Shown one piece after another: positions 43,079 through 51,756 of a DNA stretch of 64,000 nt. Positions within the stretch are counted from its first letter, which is position 1. Every line of letters starts with the position of its first letter. A program made the translations under genes and the position numbers. Below the pieces are notes generated by a model, which saw only the letters and a list, made by a program, of their open reading frames with translations, did no database searches and was not told the DNA's origin. Source of the stretch: Methanolapillus africanus (GTDB lineage Archaea > Halobacteriota > Methanosarcinia > Methanosarcinales > Methanosarcinaceae); NCBI RefSeq assembly GCF_032714475.1, contig NZ_JAWDKD010000013.1:60323-124322 (forward strand), written 5' to 3'.

Positions 43079-44794
43079 TTATTTGGCGGGGATGATCAAA
43101 GATCTCTCGCCGGCCGGCTCGAATTCTCTGAGGGCACCGCGGCCGAATTCGTATCTCGGTCTGGTGAAGTCGAACGGCAGCAAGTCGTCTGCGAAACAGA
43201 CTTTGACGAGCGGGCTCACGGTGTAGGCGTCTCCTCTGGTGGAGTGAGCAGCCATTGTGATACCGGCGTAACCGCCCTGGTGACCCACGTTCATGGCGTA
43301 GTTCGGGTAGTTCGGTCCGCGGAGTTCAGCCGGACATCCTTCGTCGCCCTGGTAGGAACAAACGTTGGAGGCACCGCACTGGTCCTGCAAGTCGTAGCCG
43401 TAGAATCCGAGACGTCCCCAGGCTTCCTTGTGGAGGTACATGGAGAGGTACCAGCCGGAGAGACCAGCGTTACCGTTTCCGGTGGCGATGGAGACACCGC
43501 AGCCTGCTGCTGCTGCAAGGGAGGTTGCTCTCTGGGAGCCACCGAAGTGGTCTTCAAGGGCAGACGGGTATTTTTCGTATTCTTCGATACCGAAGAGGGT
43601 GGATTCCGTGGCGATGTCTTTGATGACTTCGTTGGTGGCCTTCACCTTGTTTGCGGTTCCGGTCTTGGCAGCTTGGTTGTACTTCTTGTTGATGTAGTCC
43701 ATGTTGTAGTACAAGTTGTTGTCCAAGATATCGTCGGTGTATCCTGCGGTTGCATATTGTGTGAAACCGACACCACCGGACATGTAGGAACCGAGCCAGA
43801 TCTGGTCGTACATGACACAGCCTGCGCCGACGACTTCGAGGGCGACTTTGGCCGGGTCATCGACGTTCACACGGCTGGACTGGACGATGTCACAAAGGTG
43901 ACCGAAGGAAACTCCTCCGGGCTCGTTCGGTGCTCTGACACGGCGGGCCGGAAGTAATTCTCCCATGTTGATGACACCGGCGTGTTTTGCAGCGTAGGAC
44001 AAGTCAGCGACAGCTGCTTCACCGGCGCACATGTTGTATGCGGAGATGAAGGACATACCGATCTGCATGGCAGACCATCTGCTGGTCTGACCGCCGTCAG
44101 TGGATCTGATGACGATGGTCGGAATGTGGAGCGCTTGCCAGGATGTGTTACCGATCGCGGCTTTGAGTTGTGCGGCTTGTTCGGCCGGGAACATTTTGTT
44201 GATGTCGATCAAGAATTGTTTGTCGATTTCATCAGCAAGTTCGTCGTTTCCGGTGAAGATCTTGACGTAACAGTCGTCAACAAGTCCCGGGTGGCACTCG
44301 ACCATCATTTCCTGAACGACAGCGCCGCCCGGAAGGGAGTGGTTAAGGTTTTCGAGGTAGTTGTTGATGGTTTCCGGAGTCACTTCTTTACCGAGTCTTT
44401 TCTCGAGTGTTTCGTGAGCCATGTCGAGACCGACGATGTTGGTTCTCTTGATATCGTCAACCATTTGCTGCATGGCAGCGTTGTTGACGTAGTGGAGGTC
44501 ATCGGGGTCAACGACCATGTCGGTGCCGGAAATTCTGTACGGGGTGATACATCTCTGACCGAGCGGTGCACCGGTGTGCATCATCGGGTTGTAGCCTGCA
44601 AGTCCTCTCTTTTTCGCGATTTCTTTACCGGCTTTGATCATTTCTCTCTTTCTCGGGCTCTGCTCCGGTCCTAATCTCAGGAACTTCGCGGTCTTAGAGG
44701 TAATGTCTGTTCCGCCCTGTCTGTTGTCTCCATAGTCTTCTCCGAATTTGATTTCCATGGATCTCTTGAATCTGTCAAAAATATCTTGTGCCAT
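43079..44794 (-). CDS. mcrA: Methyl-coenzyme M reductase subunit alpha
   Basis: 571 residues. Catalytic subunit holding coenzyme F430; releases methane from methyl-coenzyme M and coenzyme B. Landmarks: YMSGGVGFTQYATAGYTDD, GFYGYDLQDQCGASN (the thioglycine site is in YGYDL, next to the modified Gln/Asp/Cys region) and NYAMNVGHQGGYAGI. The N-terminal EKFGEDY-like start and PMMHTGAPLGQR are normal. GGAGAG ribosome site. Last gene of the operon. Its active-site Arg is the expected target of Mmp10, encoded 4 kb away. Confidence 0.98.
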   Translation of the reverse strand: MAQDIFDRFKRSMEIKFGEDYGDNRQGGTDITSKTAKFLRLGPEQSPRKREMIKAGKEIAKKRGLAGYNPMMHTGAPLGQRCITPYRISGTDMVVDPDDLHYVNNAAMQQMVDDIKRTNIVGLDMAHETLEKRLGKEVTPETINNYLENLNHSLPGGAVVQEMMVECHPGLVDDCYVKIFTGNDELADEIDKQFLIDINKMFPAEQAAQLKAAIGNTSWQALHIPTIVIRSTDGGQTSRWSAMQIGMSFISAYNMCAGEAAVADLSYAAKHAGVINMGELLPARRVRAPNEPGGVSFGHLCDIVQSSRVNVDDPAKVALEVVGAGCVMYDQIWLGSYMSGGVGFTQYATAGYTDDILDNNLYYNMDYINKKYNQAAKTGTANKVKATNEVIKDIATESTLFGIEEYEKYPSALEDHFGGSQRATSLAAAAGCGVSIATGNGNAGLSGWYLSMYLHKEAWGRLGFYGYDLQDQCGASNVCSYQGDEGCPAELRGPNYPNYAMNVGHQGGYAGITMAAHSTRGDAYTVSPLVKVCFADDLLPFDFTRPRYEFGRGALREFEPAGERSLIIPAK

Positions 44795-44806
44795 TTTTGT
44801 CTCTCC

Positions 44807-45568
44807 TTACTGGGCTTTGTTTGATCCCGGTTTGAAACCGTACTGGGTTCTTTGTAAGTACACTCTGTGGACCCATTCGATTGCTTCTGCATCGGATCTG
44901 TACGGGACATTGTCCACGCGGTAGATGGTGGTTCTCTTGGCTAATTCTTCTTCAGACATCGGCTTTCCGAGGACGACTTTGCGGTCGAGCGGGATAGCCA
45001 CTTGGTCTTTGTCCATAATGATGACGTCGCCTTCTTTTCTGCTTCTGTCGAGCATGTCGAACATAACGCCGTCTTCTTGAAGTCTGACGGAGTGTCCGTG
45101 AACGGTGGCGCCGCGGATGCTGGAGCGGGCCGGGTCGCTCATTTCAGTTTCAAGTTGGTCTTTGGCGATGATTTCCATGTCTCTCTCACGGGCCTCAACG
45201 ATTTGACGACCGGAAAGGGTTCCCGGGTCGACGCCTCTGAAGTTGATGGCGGCGTAGTACGAGCGGACGTACGGAACGGACGGTGCGTTGTACATTGAGT
45301 CAACGAACTGAACGTATCTGACACGGTCACCGGCTTTTGCGCCGGGGGTCGCTTCGACGATCTCTCTGACCGGGCACGGCGGCTCTTCCATTTCGGCGAG
45401 CGGCGGGTGGGTGCTCGGGTAGTCTTGACCCGGAGCGCGGTGTCCGAGAATTGCGGTTAAGTCTTCGTCAGAAATTTCTCTCAATTTTTCTAAGTCGTGA
45501 CCCATGTGTTTTCTTCTGTTTTGTGCAACAGAGGTTGTACCTGGATAATATTGTGCTTTGTATGCCAT
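44807..45568 (-). CDS. mcrG: Methyl-coenzyme M reductase subunit gamma
   Basis: 253 residues. Third subunit of the hexameric enzyme, contributing to the F430 pocket. Start YKAQYYPGTTSVAQNRRKH, then LGHRAPGQDYPSTHPPL, YYAAINFRGVDPGTLSGRQ and HGHSVRLQEDGVMFDMLDR. GGAGTTAG ribosome site; twelve bases separate it from mcrA and twelve from mcrC, so the three are tightly coupled. Confidence 0.98.
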   Translation of the reverse strand: MAYKAQYYPGTTSVAQNRRKHMGHDLEKLREISDEDLTAILGHRAPGQDYPSTHPPLAEMEEPPCPVREIVEATPGAKAGDRVRYVQFVDSMYNAPSVPYVRSYYAAINFRGVDPGTLSGRQIVEARERDMEIIAKDQLETEMSDPARSSIRGATVHGHSVRLQEDGVMFDMLDRSRKEGDVIIMDKDQVAIPLDRKVVLGKPMSEEELAKRTTIYRVDNVPYRSDAEAIEWVHRVYLQRTQYGFKPGSNKAQ

Positions 45569-45580
45569 ATTACTAACTCC

Positions 45581-46183
45581 TTATTCGATTTGGCCTAATG
45601 CTTCTTTTGTTTTGACGATAATCTCGCTCAGTTTCTCTCTGGAACAAGCGTCGCCTCTTGCGACTCCTGTTACGATATTTAAGATCATACCGTCGGAAAT
45701 CATGTCTTTCTCTTTGGGTTTTACGTTGCGCGTCTTGATGCCGACTTTCGCGAAGTCTTCAAAATCCACAAGTGCTTGGCAGATAATAATTGCCGGAATG
45801 TGCACGCCGCTGAAAATATCCCGGGCTTTTTTCACAAAGTGGTTCCGGACATTTCCGAAATGGATGATGGCCATTTTGTGCATGTTGATTTGGTCCAATT
45901 CTTTCGGGTCAATACCGAAAGATCCCATGGTTCCCGAGTCGGGATAACCGGTTCCTGCGTAAAGGACCAAAACGCCGGTGTGAATATTTTCTCTTCGGAT
46001 AGCATATGTGATTTCACAAATCGGTTTTGTCACGTGTCTTCGTCCGGATCCCATCGCCACAACGACGACTTCCAGTTTGCCGGCTTGGGAGAGTGTTCCC
46101 GCGCGGGCGAGACTGCCGCCTTTTCCGTGGCTTAAGCCGCAGCGACAATCCACAACTTGGGTGTTCCGGTTAAAGTTCATCAT
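45581..46183 (-). CDS. mcrC: Methyl-coenzyme M reductase operon protein C
   Basis: 200 residues. McrC is a part of the ATP-dependent activation complex of the reductase. Start VVDCRCGLSHGKGGSLARAG with conserved Cys, then MGSGRRHVTKPICEITYAI and GTMGSFGIDP. GGTGAAT ribosome site before a double ATG. Sits between mcrD and mcrG, as in Methanosarcina. Confidence 0.95.
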   Translation of the reverse strand: MMNFNRNTQVVDCRCGLSHGKGGSLARAGTLSQAGKLEVVVVAMGSGRRHVTKPICEITYAIRRENIHTGVLVLYAGTGYPDSGTMGSFGIDPKELDQINMHKMAIIHFGNVRNHFVKKARDIFSGVHIPAIIICQALVDFEDFAKVGIKTRNVKPKEKDMISDGMILNIVTGVARGDACSREKLSEIIVKTKEALGQIE

Positions 46184-46236
46184 TTATTATTCACCGATTG
46201 GTTTTGATCTCAATCATTGCATCCGTAGGTGCTTTT

Positions 46237-46782
46237 TCATTCTTCGCCGCTTGTGTTGTTGTCTTCGTCGTCTTCCTCTTTTTTGATGTAGACGATTTGG
46301 TCAAGTTTTGCTTTCGGGTCCGTCATTCCGAGAAGGGTTTCATCGGCACAGGGTCCCATTTTGGCGTAATCAACAACGGTTGCGTGTTTTTTGAAAAACG
46401 TTCCGACATAAAATTCAAACGGAAAATTCAGGACTTCTTTGCAAGCCAATCTGATTTGTTCCACACATTCTTCGTCGAGTACTTCAATCCGGAGCCGCCC
46501 GAGGCTGACTCTCATGTTGATTTCTTGGCCTTCCACCTCAATTGGTTTTTTGAGAGGATGGCTGACTTTTTCGCCTTTTCCGGGTCCGTATCCGACCTTA
46601 TCCGGAAGACTTGATCCTTGCACCATGACTCTGACAATCCCGTCGCAATCGTAAATTCTTCCGAGAAGTTTTTCCGAGGTCTCAGGACTCAAAATGCGTT
46701 GCGGGACGATCTCAATTTGGAGCGTGTCCCCAATTTCCGGCTGCACCGGACAATCTGAACCTGATTCTGTGGGATTTGTCAT
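46237..46782 (-). CDS. mcrD: Methyl-coenzyme M reductase operon protein D
   Basis: 181 residues from the ATG at 46782, preceded by AAGGTCTGATG; an ATG two codons earlier overlaps that site. McrD interacts with the reductase during assembly or maturation. Start QIEIVPQRILSPETSEKLL, then VGYGPGKGEKVSHP and LGRLRIEVLDE. The C-terminus ends in an acidic, Asp/Glu/Asn-rich tail of about 14 residues. Confidence 0.95.
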   Translation of the reverse strand: MTNPTESGSDCPVQPEIGDTLQIEIVPQRILSPETSEKLLGRIYDCDGIVRVMVQGSSLPDKVGYGPGKGEKVSHPLKKPIEVEGQEINMRVSLGRLRIEVLDEECVEQIRLACKEVLNFPFEFYVGTFFKKHATVVDYAKMGPCADETLLGMTDPKAKLDQIVYIKKEEDDEDNNTSGEE

Positions 46783-46808
46783 AAACATCAGACCTTGTCT
46801 TGGTTATT

Positions 46809-48113
46809 TTAAAGGGCTCCTGCGACGGCTTTAATGGGTTCTCTGAATTCATCGATGGTTCCGAACACGTCGCCGATGATGGCGGATGTGGATTCAATGG
46901 TGAACATCTGAGTTCCTGCGTCGAGTGAAACGGCTGCAGCGACACAGGGGATGGCAAATCCTCTGGAGTGTCTTGTAACGACGTGGTTACCGTTGAAGAT
47001 ACCCGGTCCGCCGCCACCGTAAATGGAGTGACTGAAGAAGGAGAATCCAACAGATGCGCCCTGAAGTTTACCGTAGTCACAGCCCGGAAGGCCTGTTTCT
47101 TTTTCAAGGATGTCGTTGAAGTAGAGCATGGTTGCGGCAACGTCTTGTGCGGCGCGGGAGGCACCACAGTTGACCATTGTTGCGGCAAGGGTTCCTGCTG
47201 CGGCATAGGCGTTCCACATGGCAACATCGTTTGCTTTGTAGAATTTGTATCCGGACGGGCCGGTCTTGTCGACGGTGATGATTTTCTTCTCGATGGCTCT
47301 GGAGACGGTGGACTCGATAACGGATCCGATTGTACCGGTCTTTCCGTTTTCTTTGACCATTTCGTAGACCAAGTTGTTGGCGTTTAAGCCCTGGTAGGCC
47401 AAGCCGAGGAGTTGGTGTCTTTCGAATTCGCCGATGGCACCGCCCATTTCAAAGATACCGGACTGCTCGTAAATGGAGGAGAGTGCGGCTGCATTCATTG
47501 CGTTTCTTTTGGTGATAGCGGCAACGTGGTTGGATGTGATGTTTCTGAGTGAATATCCAAGACCTTCGTTGTTTTGCGGGATGTCGAGAATTCCTTTGAT
47601 CGGGCTTCCGGCCATACCGACGGTTTGCGGGTAGCTGCCCCAAATGGCGGCTTTGACCATCATAGAGTCGTACATGTCAGTGTTGTACGTGTCAAGAATC
47701 GCTTGGGTAACTGCAGCTGCAGTGACGGTCATGGAGGCGGTGGATTCCGCACCCGAGGTTAATCTTGCGGTCGGGATTTGAACCAAGAGTTGTTTTCCGC
47801 CTGCAAGGGGCTTAACAACAGTGTCGTCGCCTTCGTCAACTTGGACGAGCTTTTTGATGGCGTCGGAAAGAGCGCCGGAGTCAGCAACAACTTTGTATTC
47901 AAGTTTGCGTCCGAGAATTTGCTTTGCAGCGCCGCCCATCTTTCCGGTGGAGAGTGATTTCTCAATTCCGGCAAGGTTGACTGCAACTGATCTTTTAGTG
48001 TCCATAATGATTTTTTGGACTGCCTTGTTTTTTGTTGGAGCAAGGTCTCTGATATTTACGTTGCTCTCTAAGAGTTTTCCTCTATCGCTGTAGATATCTA
48101 CGGTGTCAGACAC
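46809..48113 (-). CDS. mcrB: Methyl-coenzyme M reductase subunit beta
   Basis: 434 residues. Begins with GTG, directly after a very strong AAGGAGG ribosome site, which fixes the start. Binds coenzyme B. Landmarks: SDTVDIYSDRGKLLE, GLPGCDYGKLQGASVGFSFF and YGGGGPGIFNGNHVVTRHS. First gene of mcrB-D-C-G-A; the operon reads toward the double hairpin terminator at 43 kb. Confidence 0.98.
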   Translation of the reverse strand: MSDTVDIYSDRGKLLESNVNIRDLAPTKNKAVQKIIMDTKRSVAVNLAGIEKSLSTGKMGGAAKQILGRKLEYKVVADSGALSDAIKKLVQVDEGDDTVVKPLAGGKQLLVQIPTARLTSGAESTASMTVTAAAVTQAILDTYNTDMYDSMMVKAAIWGSYPQTVGMAGSPIKGILDIPQNNEGLGYSLRNITSNHVAAITKRNAMNAAALSSIYEQSGIFEMGGAIGEFERHQLLGLAYQGLNANNLVYEMVKENGKTGTIGSVIESTVSRAIEKKIITVDKTGPSGYKFYKANDVAMWNAYAAAGTLAATMVNCGASRAAQDVAATMLYFNDILEKETGLPGCDYGKLQGASVGFSFFSHSIYGGGGPGIFNGNHVVTRHSRGFAIPCVAAAVSLDAGTQMFTIESTSAIIGDVFGTIDEFREPIKAVAGAL

Positions 48114-48172
48114 GGATATATCCTCCTTAAATATTTAAAATAAAAATTGGCTATGATAAACGATATTCAAAA

Positions 48173-48240
48173 TGCAGAGAATATTATCTGCACTTATTTA
48201 CCATTCCAATCATCTATCCAATTCGTAAGTTTTATACTTA
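48173..48240 (-). promoter_or_regulatory. mcr promoter and leader hairpin
   Basis: On the minus strand TAAGTATAAAAC (48229-48240) is the best TATA box; transcription would start near 48205, giving a leader of about 90 bases. Within that leader TGCAGA (48187-48192) and TCTGCA (48173-48178) form a 6-bp hairpin, ahead of the AAGGAGG ribosome site. Confidence 0.5.
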
Positions 48241-48802
48241 AAGCTTTTGAGATTTGTTAACCAAAAATCATTTGAAAAAACAAGATGAGAATACGATATA
48301 CATTATTTTTAGCAAAGGGTATTATTCTAAAATACAATCGTGTTAATATTATCAAAACACGTCTTTTTTTCCGAAAAAGATTGTTTTTCCAAAAAAAGTT
48401 CAAAGAATCGAATCAAAACATATTTAATTAATGTTCATGTATCCGCCCAAAATCAACATCACTCATTTTCAAAACGGCGGCATTATTTTGCTCAAATCTT
48501 TTTTGAAATATGAGACTCATTTTGTATTTTTCGAGTTTGTTTTTTTAAAATTATAGTCATGATTTATCATGATATTTGCATTTTCAATTTCTGATTCAAT
48601 GTTGCTGCCGGTCCGGTCCGTTTATTGTTTGCGGCGGCATGCGCGCGCGTTACGGCGACGTATTTTTTAAAAATCGAAAAGTGAGGCGGTCTTTCTATTG
48701 AATCTTCCATTTTCTTCGATTTTCTTTGACATATAATATATGTCAAAACACAGGGTGGTTTCTAGCATATATTATTAATAGAAGACTTTTCATTTTCCTG
48801 TC
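48241..48802. other. Divergent region between mcrB and mmp10
   Basis: A/T-rich, with a GC box at 48631-48668 in plus orientation and the palindromic TATATAATATATG region just before mmp10 (48730-48740, TATTATTAAT near 48770). A 41-codon frame at 48431-48556 ends before the box; without a ribosome site I do not call it a gene. Confidence 0.4.
48631..48668 (+). repeat. GC box copy 10
   Basis: GCGGCGGCATGCGCGCGCGT then TACGGCGACGTATTTTTT, between mcrB and mmp10; no plus-strand gene ends just before it. Confidence 0.9.
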
Positions 48803-50053
48803 ATGGATATTTTGATCGACGTCGGCGGAAATCCCGGGACGGATTGCCGCGGATTTTGTCAGTACTGCTATTTTAAAAAAGTCAAAGACGCCGAGCCGCT
48901 CGGCTGCAAATACTGTCTGCCATATCAGAAAGGCTGTGACTATTGCACGCGCAGCGTTCGGGAATCGTATTCGGGCTTTAAGCCGATGCGCCAGGTTTTG
49001 GATGAAACGGCGGGAAAGCTGTCTCAAGTGAATCCGAACGACATCACCGGATTTATGATTACGGGCGGCGGCGATGTCAGCTGCTATCCTGAATTTTATT
49101 CTCTGCTTTCTTTTTTGTCCGAATTCGGTCTCCCTGTTAAAATCGGCTACACCAGCGGAAAAGGTTTTTTGGGAAAAGAAGCCCCGGTTTTGCTCGGTTC
49201 GGGTGTTTCCGAAGTCAACTTTACGCTTTTTGCGTCCGACCCGGCGCTTCGAAAGGAATATATGCGCGACCCCGAGCCTGAAATGTCGCTGGCGGTTTTT
49301 GAACAATTATGCTGCGGCTGCAATGTTTATGCGGCCATCGTTCTTGTTCCCGGCGTCAACGACGGCGCCGTTTTGGACGAAACGCTGACATGGCTCGAAA
49401 AAACAGGTGCTAAAGGCGCTCTTTTGATGCGGTTTGCCAACAGTTACGACAACGGCCTGATTCTTCGAAACGAGCCGGTGATGCCGGGAATTGTGCCGCA
49501 CACCATTGAGGAATTTTCCGACATCGTGAAAACAGCTGCGAAAAACCATCCGAACCTTCGGATTTCGGGAACGCCGCTTTGCGATCCGGTTTTAGATTCA
49601 CCGTTTGCAATCCGCAACGATCCGGACGCGCTGTCCAAGCTGCCCGCCGTCACCAAAGAAGCAACGGTCATTACCGGAAAAGCAGCCGAATCACGCTTGT
49701 CCGATATTTTTGACAAACTCGGCGGTTTGGTAAACGTCGTCGCTGTTCCCAAAGATATCGGCTGCCTGATCACTTTTGAAGATTTCAAAAAACTCAGTCC
49801 GGAAGATATGAAAAATATTAAAGAAACGGTTTTCATTCCGGGGCGGGCGTTTGTGCATGACCGCGAACTCAAAGAGTTTATGGACGCCGGCGGCGTCAAA
49901 CGGATTGTCCGCCGGGGACCCGACACGCTGTCGATTGACGGGGAAATTTCCGCGGGAATGACGCGGGAAGAACTCATCGCGTTTGAAATTGAAGCGTTTT
50001 CGGAACTGATTACGCAGATTAATGCGCTTGGCCTTCCGCCGAAAAAAGTATAA
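48803..50053 (+). CDS. mmp10: Methanogenesis marker protein 10, McrA arginine C-methyltransferase (radical SAM)
   Basis: 416 residues. Mmp10 is the cobalamin-dependent radical SAM enzyme that puts a C-methyl group on an active-site arginine of McrA. The N-terminus shows the cluster cysteines CRGFCQYCYF and two further CxxC pairs (CKYC, CDYC) that are typical. TGGGDVSCYPEF-like GGGDVSCYPE follows as the SAM loop. It is transcribed away from the mcr operon and lies next to it, an arrangement also known from Methanosarcina. Ribosome site weak. Confidence 0.93.
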   Translation: MDILIDVGGNPGTDCRGFCQYCYFKKVKDAEPLGCKYCLPYQKGCDYCTRSVRESYSGFKPMRQVLDETAGKLSQVNPNDITGFMITGGGDVSCYPEFYSLLSFLSEFGLPVKIGYTSGKGFLGKEAPVLLGSGVSEVNFTLFASDPALRKEYMRDPEPEMSLAVFEQLCCGCNVYAAIVLVPGVNDGAVLDETLTWLEKTGAKGALLMRFANSYDNGLILRNEPVMPGIVPHTIEEFSDIVKTAAKNHPNLRISGTPLCDPVLDSPFAIRNDPDALSKLPAVTKEATVITGKAAESRLSDIFDKLGGLVNVVAVPKDIGCLITFEDFKKLSPEDMKNIKETVFIPGRAFVHDRELKEFMDAGGVKRIVRRGPDTLSIDGEISAGMTREELIAFEIEAFSELITQINALGLPPKKV

Positions 50054-50057
50054 AAAT

Positions 50058-50182
50058 ACCGGGAAACGGTTCTTGGATTATGTAATAATATGTTTCTATA
50101 ATACATGTTTCCGGTTCTTGGAATATATATACACGTTTTCGGTTCTTGGAACATATAATATATGTTCCCGGTTAGGCTTCTT
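50058..50182. repeat. Tandem repeats behind mmp10
   Basis: Three full and one partial copy of a unit of about 28-45 bases centred on CGGTTCTTGGA and followed by A/T-rich ATATAT words. The last linker, ACATATAATATATGT, is a perfect palindrome. The start of the array is a few bases after the mmp10 stop. Confidence 0.75.
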
Positions 50183-50812
50183 TTACGATTTCTTTTCAAA
50201 TCTTCGTCCATCATCTCTCTTCTTATCGAATATATTTTGAAATACAATTTTTAAAAAGATTTTTCCTTTGAAAAAAGATTAAAACATAATTTTATATATA
50301 TTTTATTTTATATAATATCTTACCGGCAAAGCTGTCATTTTCAAAATATCCATGGTACTGCCATCTTAGTTCCCATGCATTGTTTTTTATTGATTGCAAA
50401 GCCGGTTTATTCACAACACCACACAAAAACAAACCAAACTCCAAAAACAAACTCAAAAAACGAACCAAAAAACTAAACTCCATAACATGATGTTCCGGAA
50501 AAAATGGCCGGATGCATATGTTCAAAAGTTCAAAACCGAATGAGGCCGCCGCTGAAAAATATGACGGATGCAAAACCCGGCATCCGTCAAAATAGCCAAA
50601 CCCGACAAACTTAATGACTCACCTCATTTTCAGTGAAAATGGTTGCTTCATTCGGATTTTTGTCCCCGTTTAATACGGGGATATTTTTATATACTATCTA
50701 TGTTTTTATACTATGGATATATGATTTATTTAAAAATTTTTATAAAATATATGGGTTGGAATATTTTATAAACATTTTATATATCTTATTCAAATAAAGG
50801 CAAGGGTACTCA
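50183..50812. other. Gene-free stretch with two hairpins
   Basis: TGACGGATGC (50562-50571) / GCATCCGTCA (50580-50589) is a perfect 10-bp hairpin, and CCCCGT / ACGGGG at 50664-50680 is followed by ATATTTTTATATA, a terminator-like structure. TTTTTATAAAATATATGG at 50737-50754 is a possible TATA region for the gene at 50813. A minus-strand open frame (50292-50573) has no ribosome site or recognisable family. Confidence 0.5.
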
Positions 50813-51277
50813 ATGAAAACTATTAAAAATTTATTTTCAATCTTCGTTGTTTTATTGGTTTTGCTCTCATTGGCAAGCGTTGCGATCGCGGCTGACTCAG
50901 TCGGCGGCGACAAAGGCACATACGTTATTAAATGTAACGTCAACGGCGCTAATGTAACATTAATCGATATCAATGGCAATGCTGCTTATAACGGCACCGT
51001 TCAGAACGGTCAAGCGACCATTCCGGTTTATTTGACCGGCACCCCGATCGACAAAGTCAAAGTCGAAGCTGACGGATATACCACCGCCGTTGTGACTATC
51101 GGCGACGACTGCCGGCCCGGCGTTAACGGAACCGCCACCATCACGGTCACCCTCAAACAGAAAACTATTCCATGGATTCCGATTATCTTAATCGTCTTGA
51201 TCATTATTTTGATCATCGCCTACGCTTACCTTTACTACAAAGAAAAGAAGGAAAAGACGCTCGGCGGCTTAAACTAA
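50813..51277 (+). CDS. Small PEGA-like surface protein
   Basis: 154 residues. Signal peptide of about 25 residues (FSIFVVLLVLLSLASVAIA), one external beta-sandwich domain of PEGA or carboxypeptidase-regulatory type (CNVNGANVTLIDINGNAAYN, then VKVEADGYTTAVVTI), one C-terminal membrane helix (about 122-143) and a short basic cytoplasmic tail. The domain is the same as the three in the next gene, so they are paralogues of different repeat number. AAGG ribosome site. A perfect terminator follows. Confidence 0.8.
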   Translation: MKTIKNLFSIFVVLLVLLSLASVAIAADSVGGDKGTYVIKCNVNGANVTLIDINGNAAYNGTVQNGQATIPVYLTGTPIDKVKVEADGYTTAVVTIGDDCRPGVNGTATITVTLKQKTIPWIPIILIVLIIILIIAYAYLYYKEKKEKTLGGLN

Positions 51278-51311
51278 ATTCACGCTTAAGTTCTAACCCC
51301 ACTTGAGATAG

Positions 51312-51348
51312 AAAGGATGACGTCTTTGACGTCATCCTTTTTTTTAAT
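51312..51348 (+). terminator. Terminator of the small PEGA-like gene
   Basis: AAAGGATGACGTC / GACGTCATCCTTT, a perfect 13-bp stem around TTT with a long T-run. A GC box (51429-51462) follows 80 bases later. Beyond it up to 51756 the DNA is A/T-rich promoter sequence with no gene. Confidence 0.9.
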
Positions 51349-51428
51349 CAAAATTAACATTTTATATTTTTGAAACAAATATTCATTTTTATTCTATTGC
51401 TCTTCCGGTCTGTTCTGATTTTATTTTG

Positions 51429-51462
51429 GCGGCGCCGGCACGCGCGTGACGGCAGAATTTTT
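51429..51462 (+). repeat. GC box copy 11
   Basis: GGCGGCGCCGGCACGCGCGT then GACGGCAGAATTTTTC, behind the small PEGA-like gene. Confidence 0.8.
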
Positions 51463-51756
51463 CTGAGAACCGCCGAAAACGGGTGCTTTTCTGTCACATT
51501 TTTCTTTTCTTTCACACGGATTTTATTATTTTAGATAAAATTATCAAAAATAAATAAAATCATTAATAAAATATAAATAACATATTAACTATTTAATAAA
51601 TATCCTTTAATAATTTTGTCTCACCATTAAATGAATTAAAAAGATGGCGGAGGCATATTATTAGGAATTTTATTCGAAGAATAGTTATAAAATTCAAAAT
51701 AAAAATTGAAAATTGATCTAAAAAATCTCATATTCAATGTTAAGGTTGGAAATATC

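Noticed and set aside
48431..48556. 41-codon frame before the GC box near mmp10
   Set aside because: No ribosome site, Phe-rich translation of T-rich DNA; mentioned only because of the box behind it.
50292..50573. 93-residue minus-strand frame
   Set aside because: Composition follows the A/T-rich DNA, no ribosome site, overlaps a hairpin; no family recognised.
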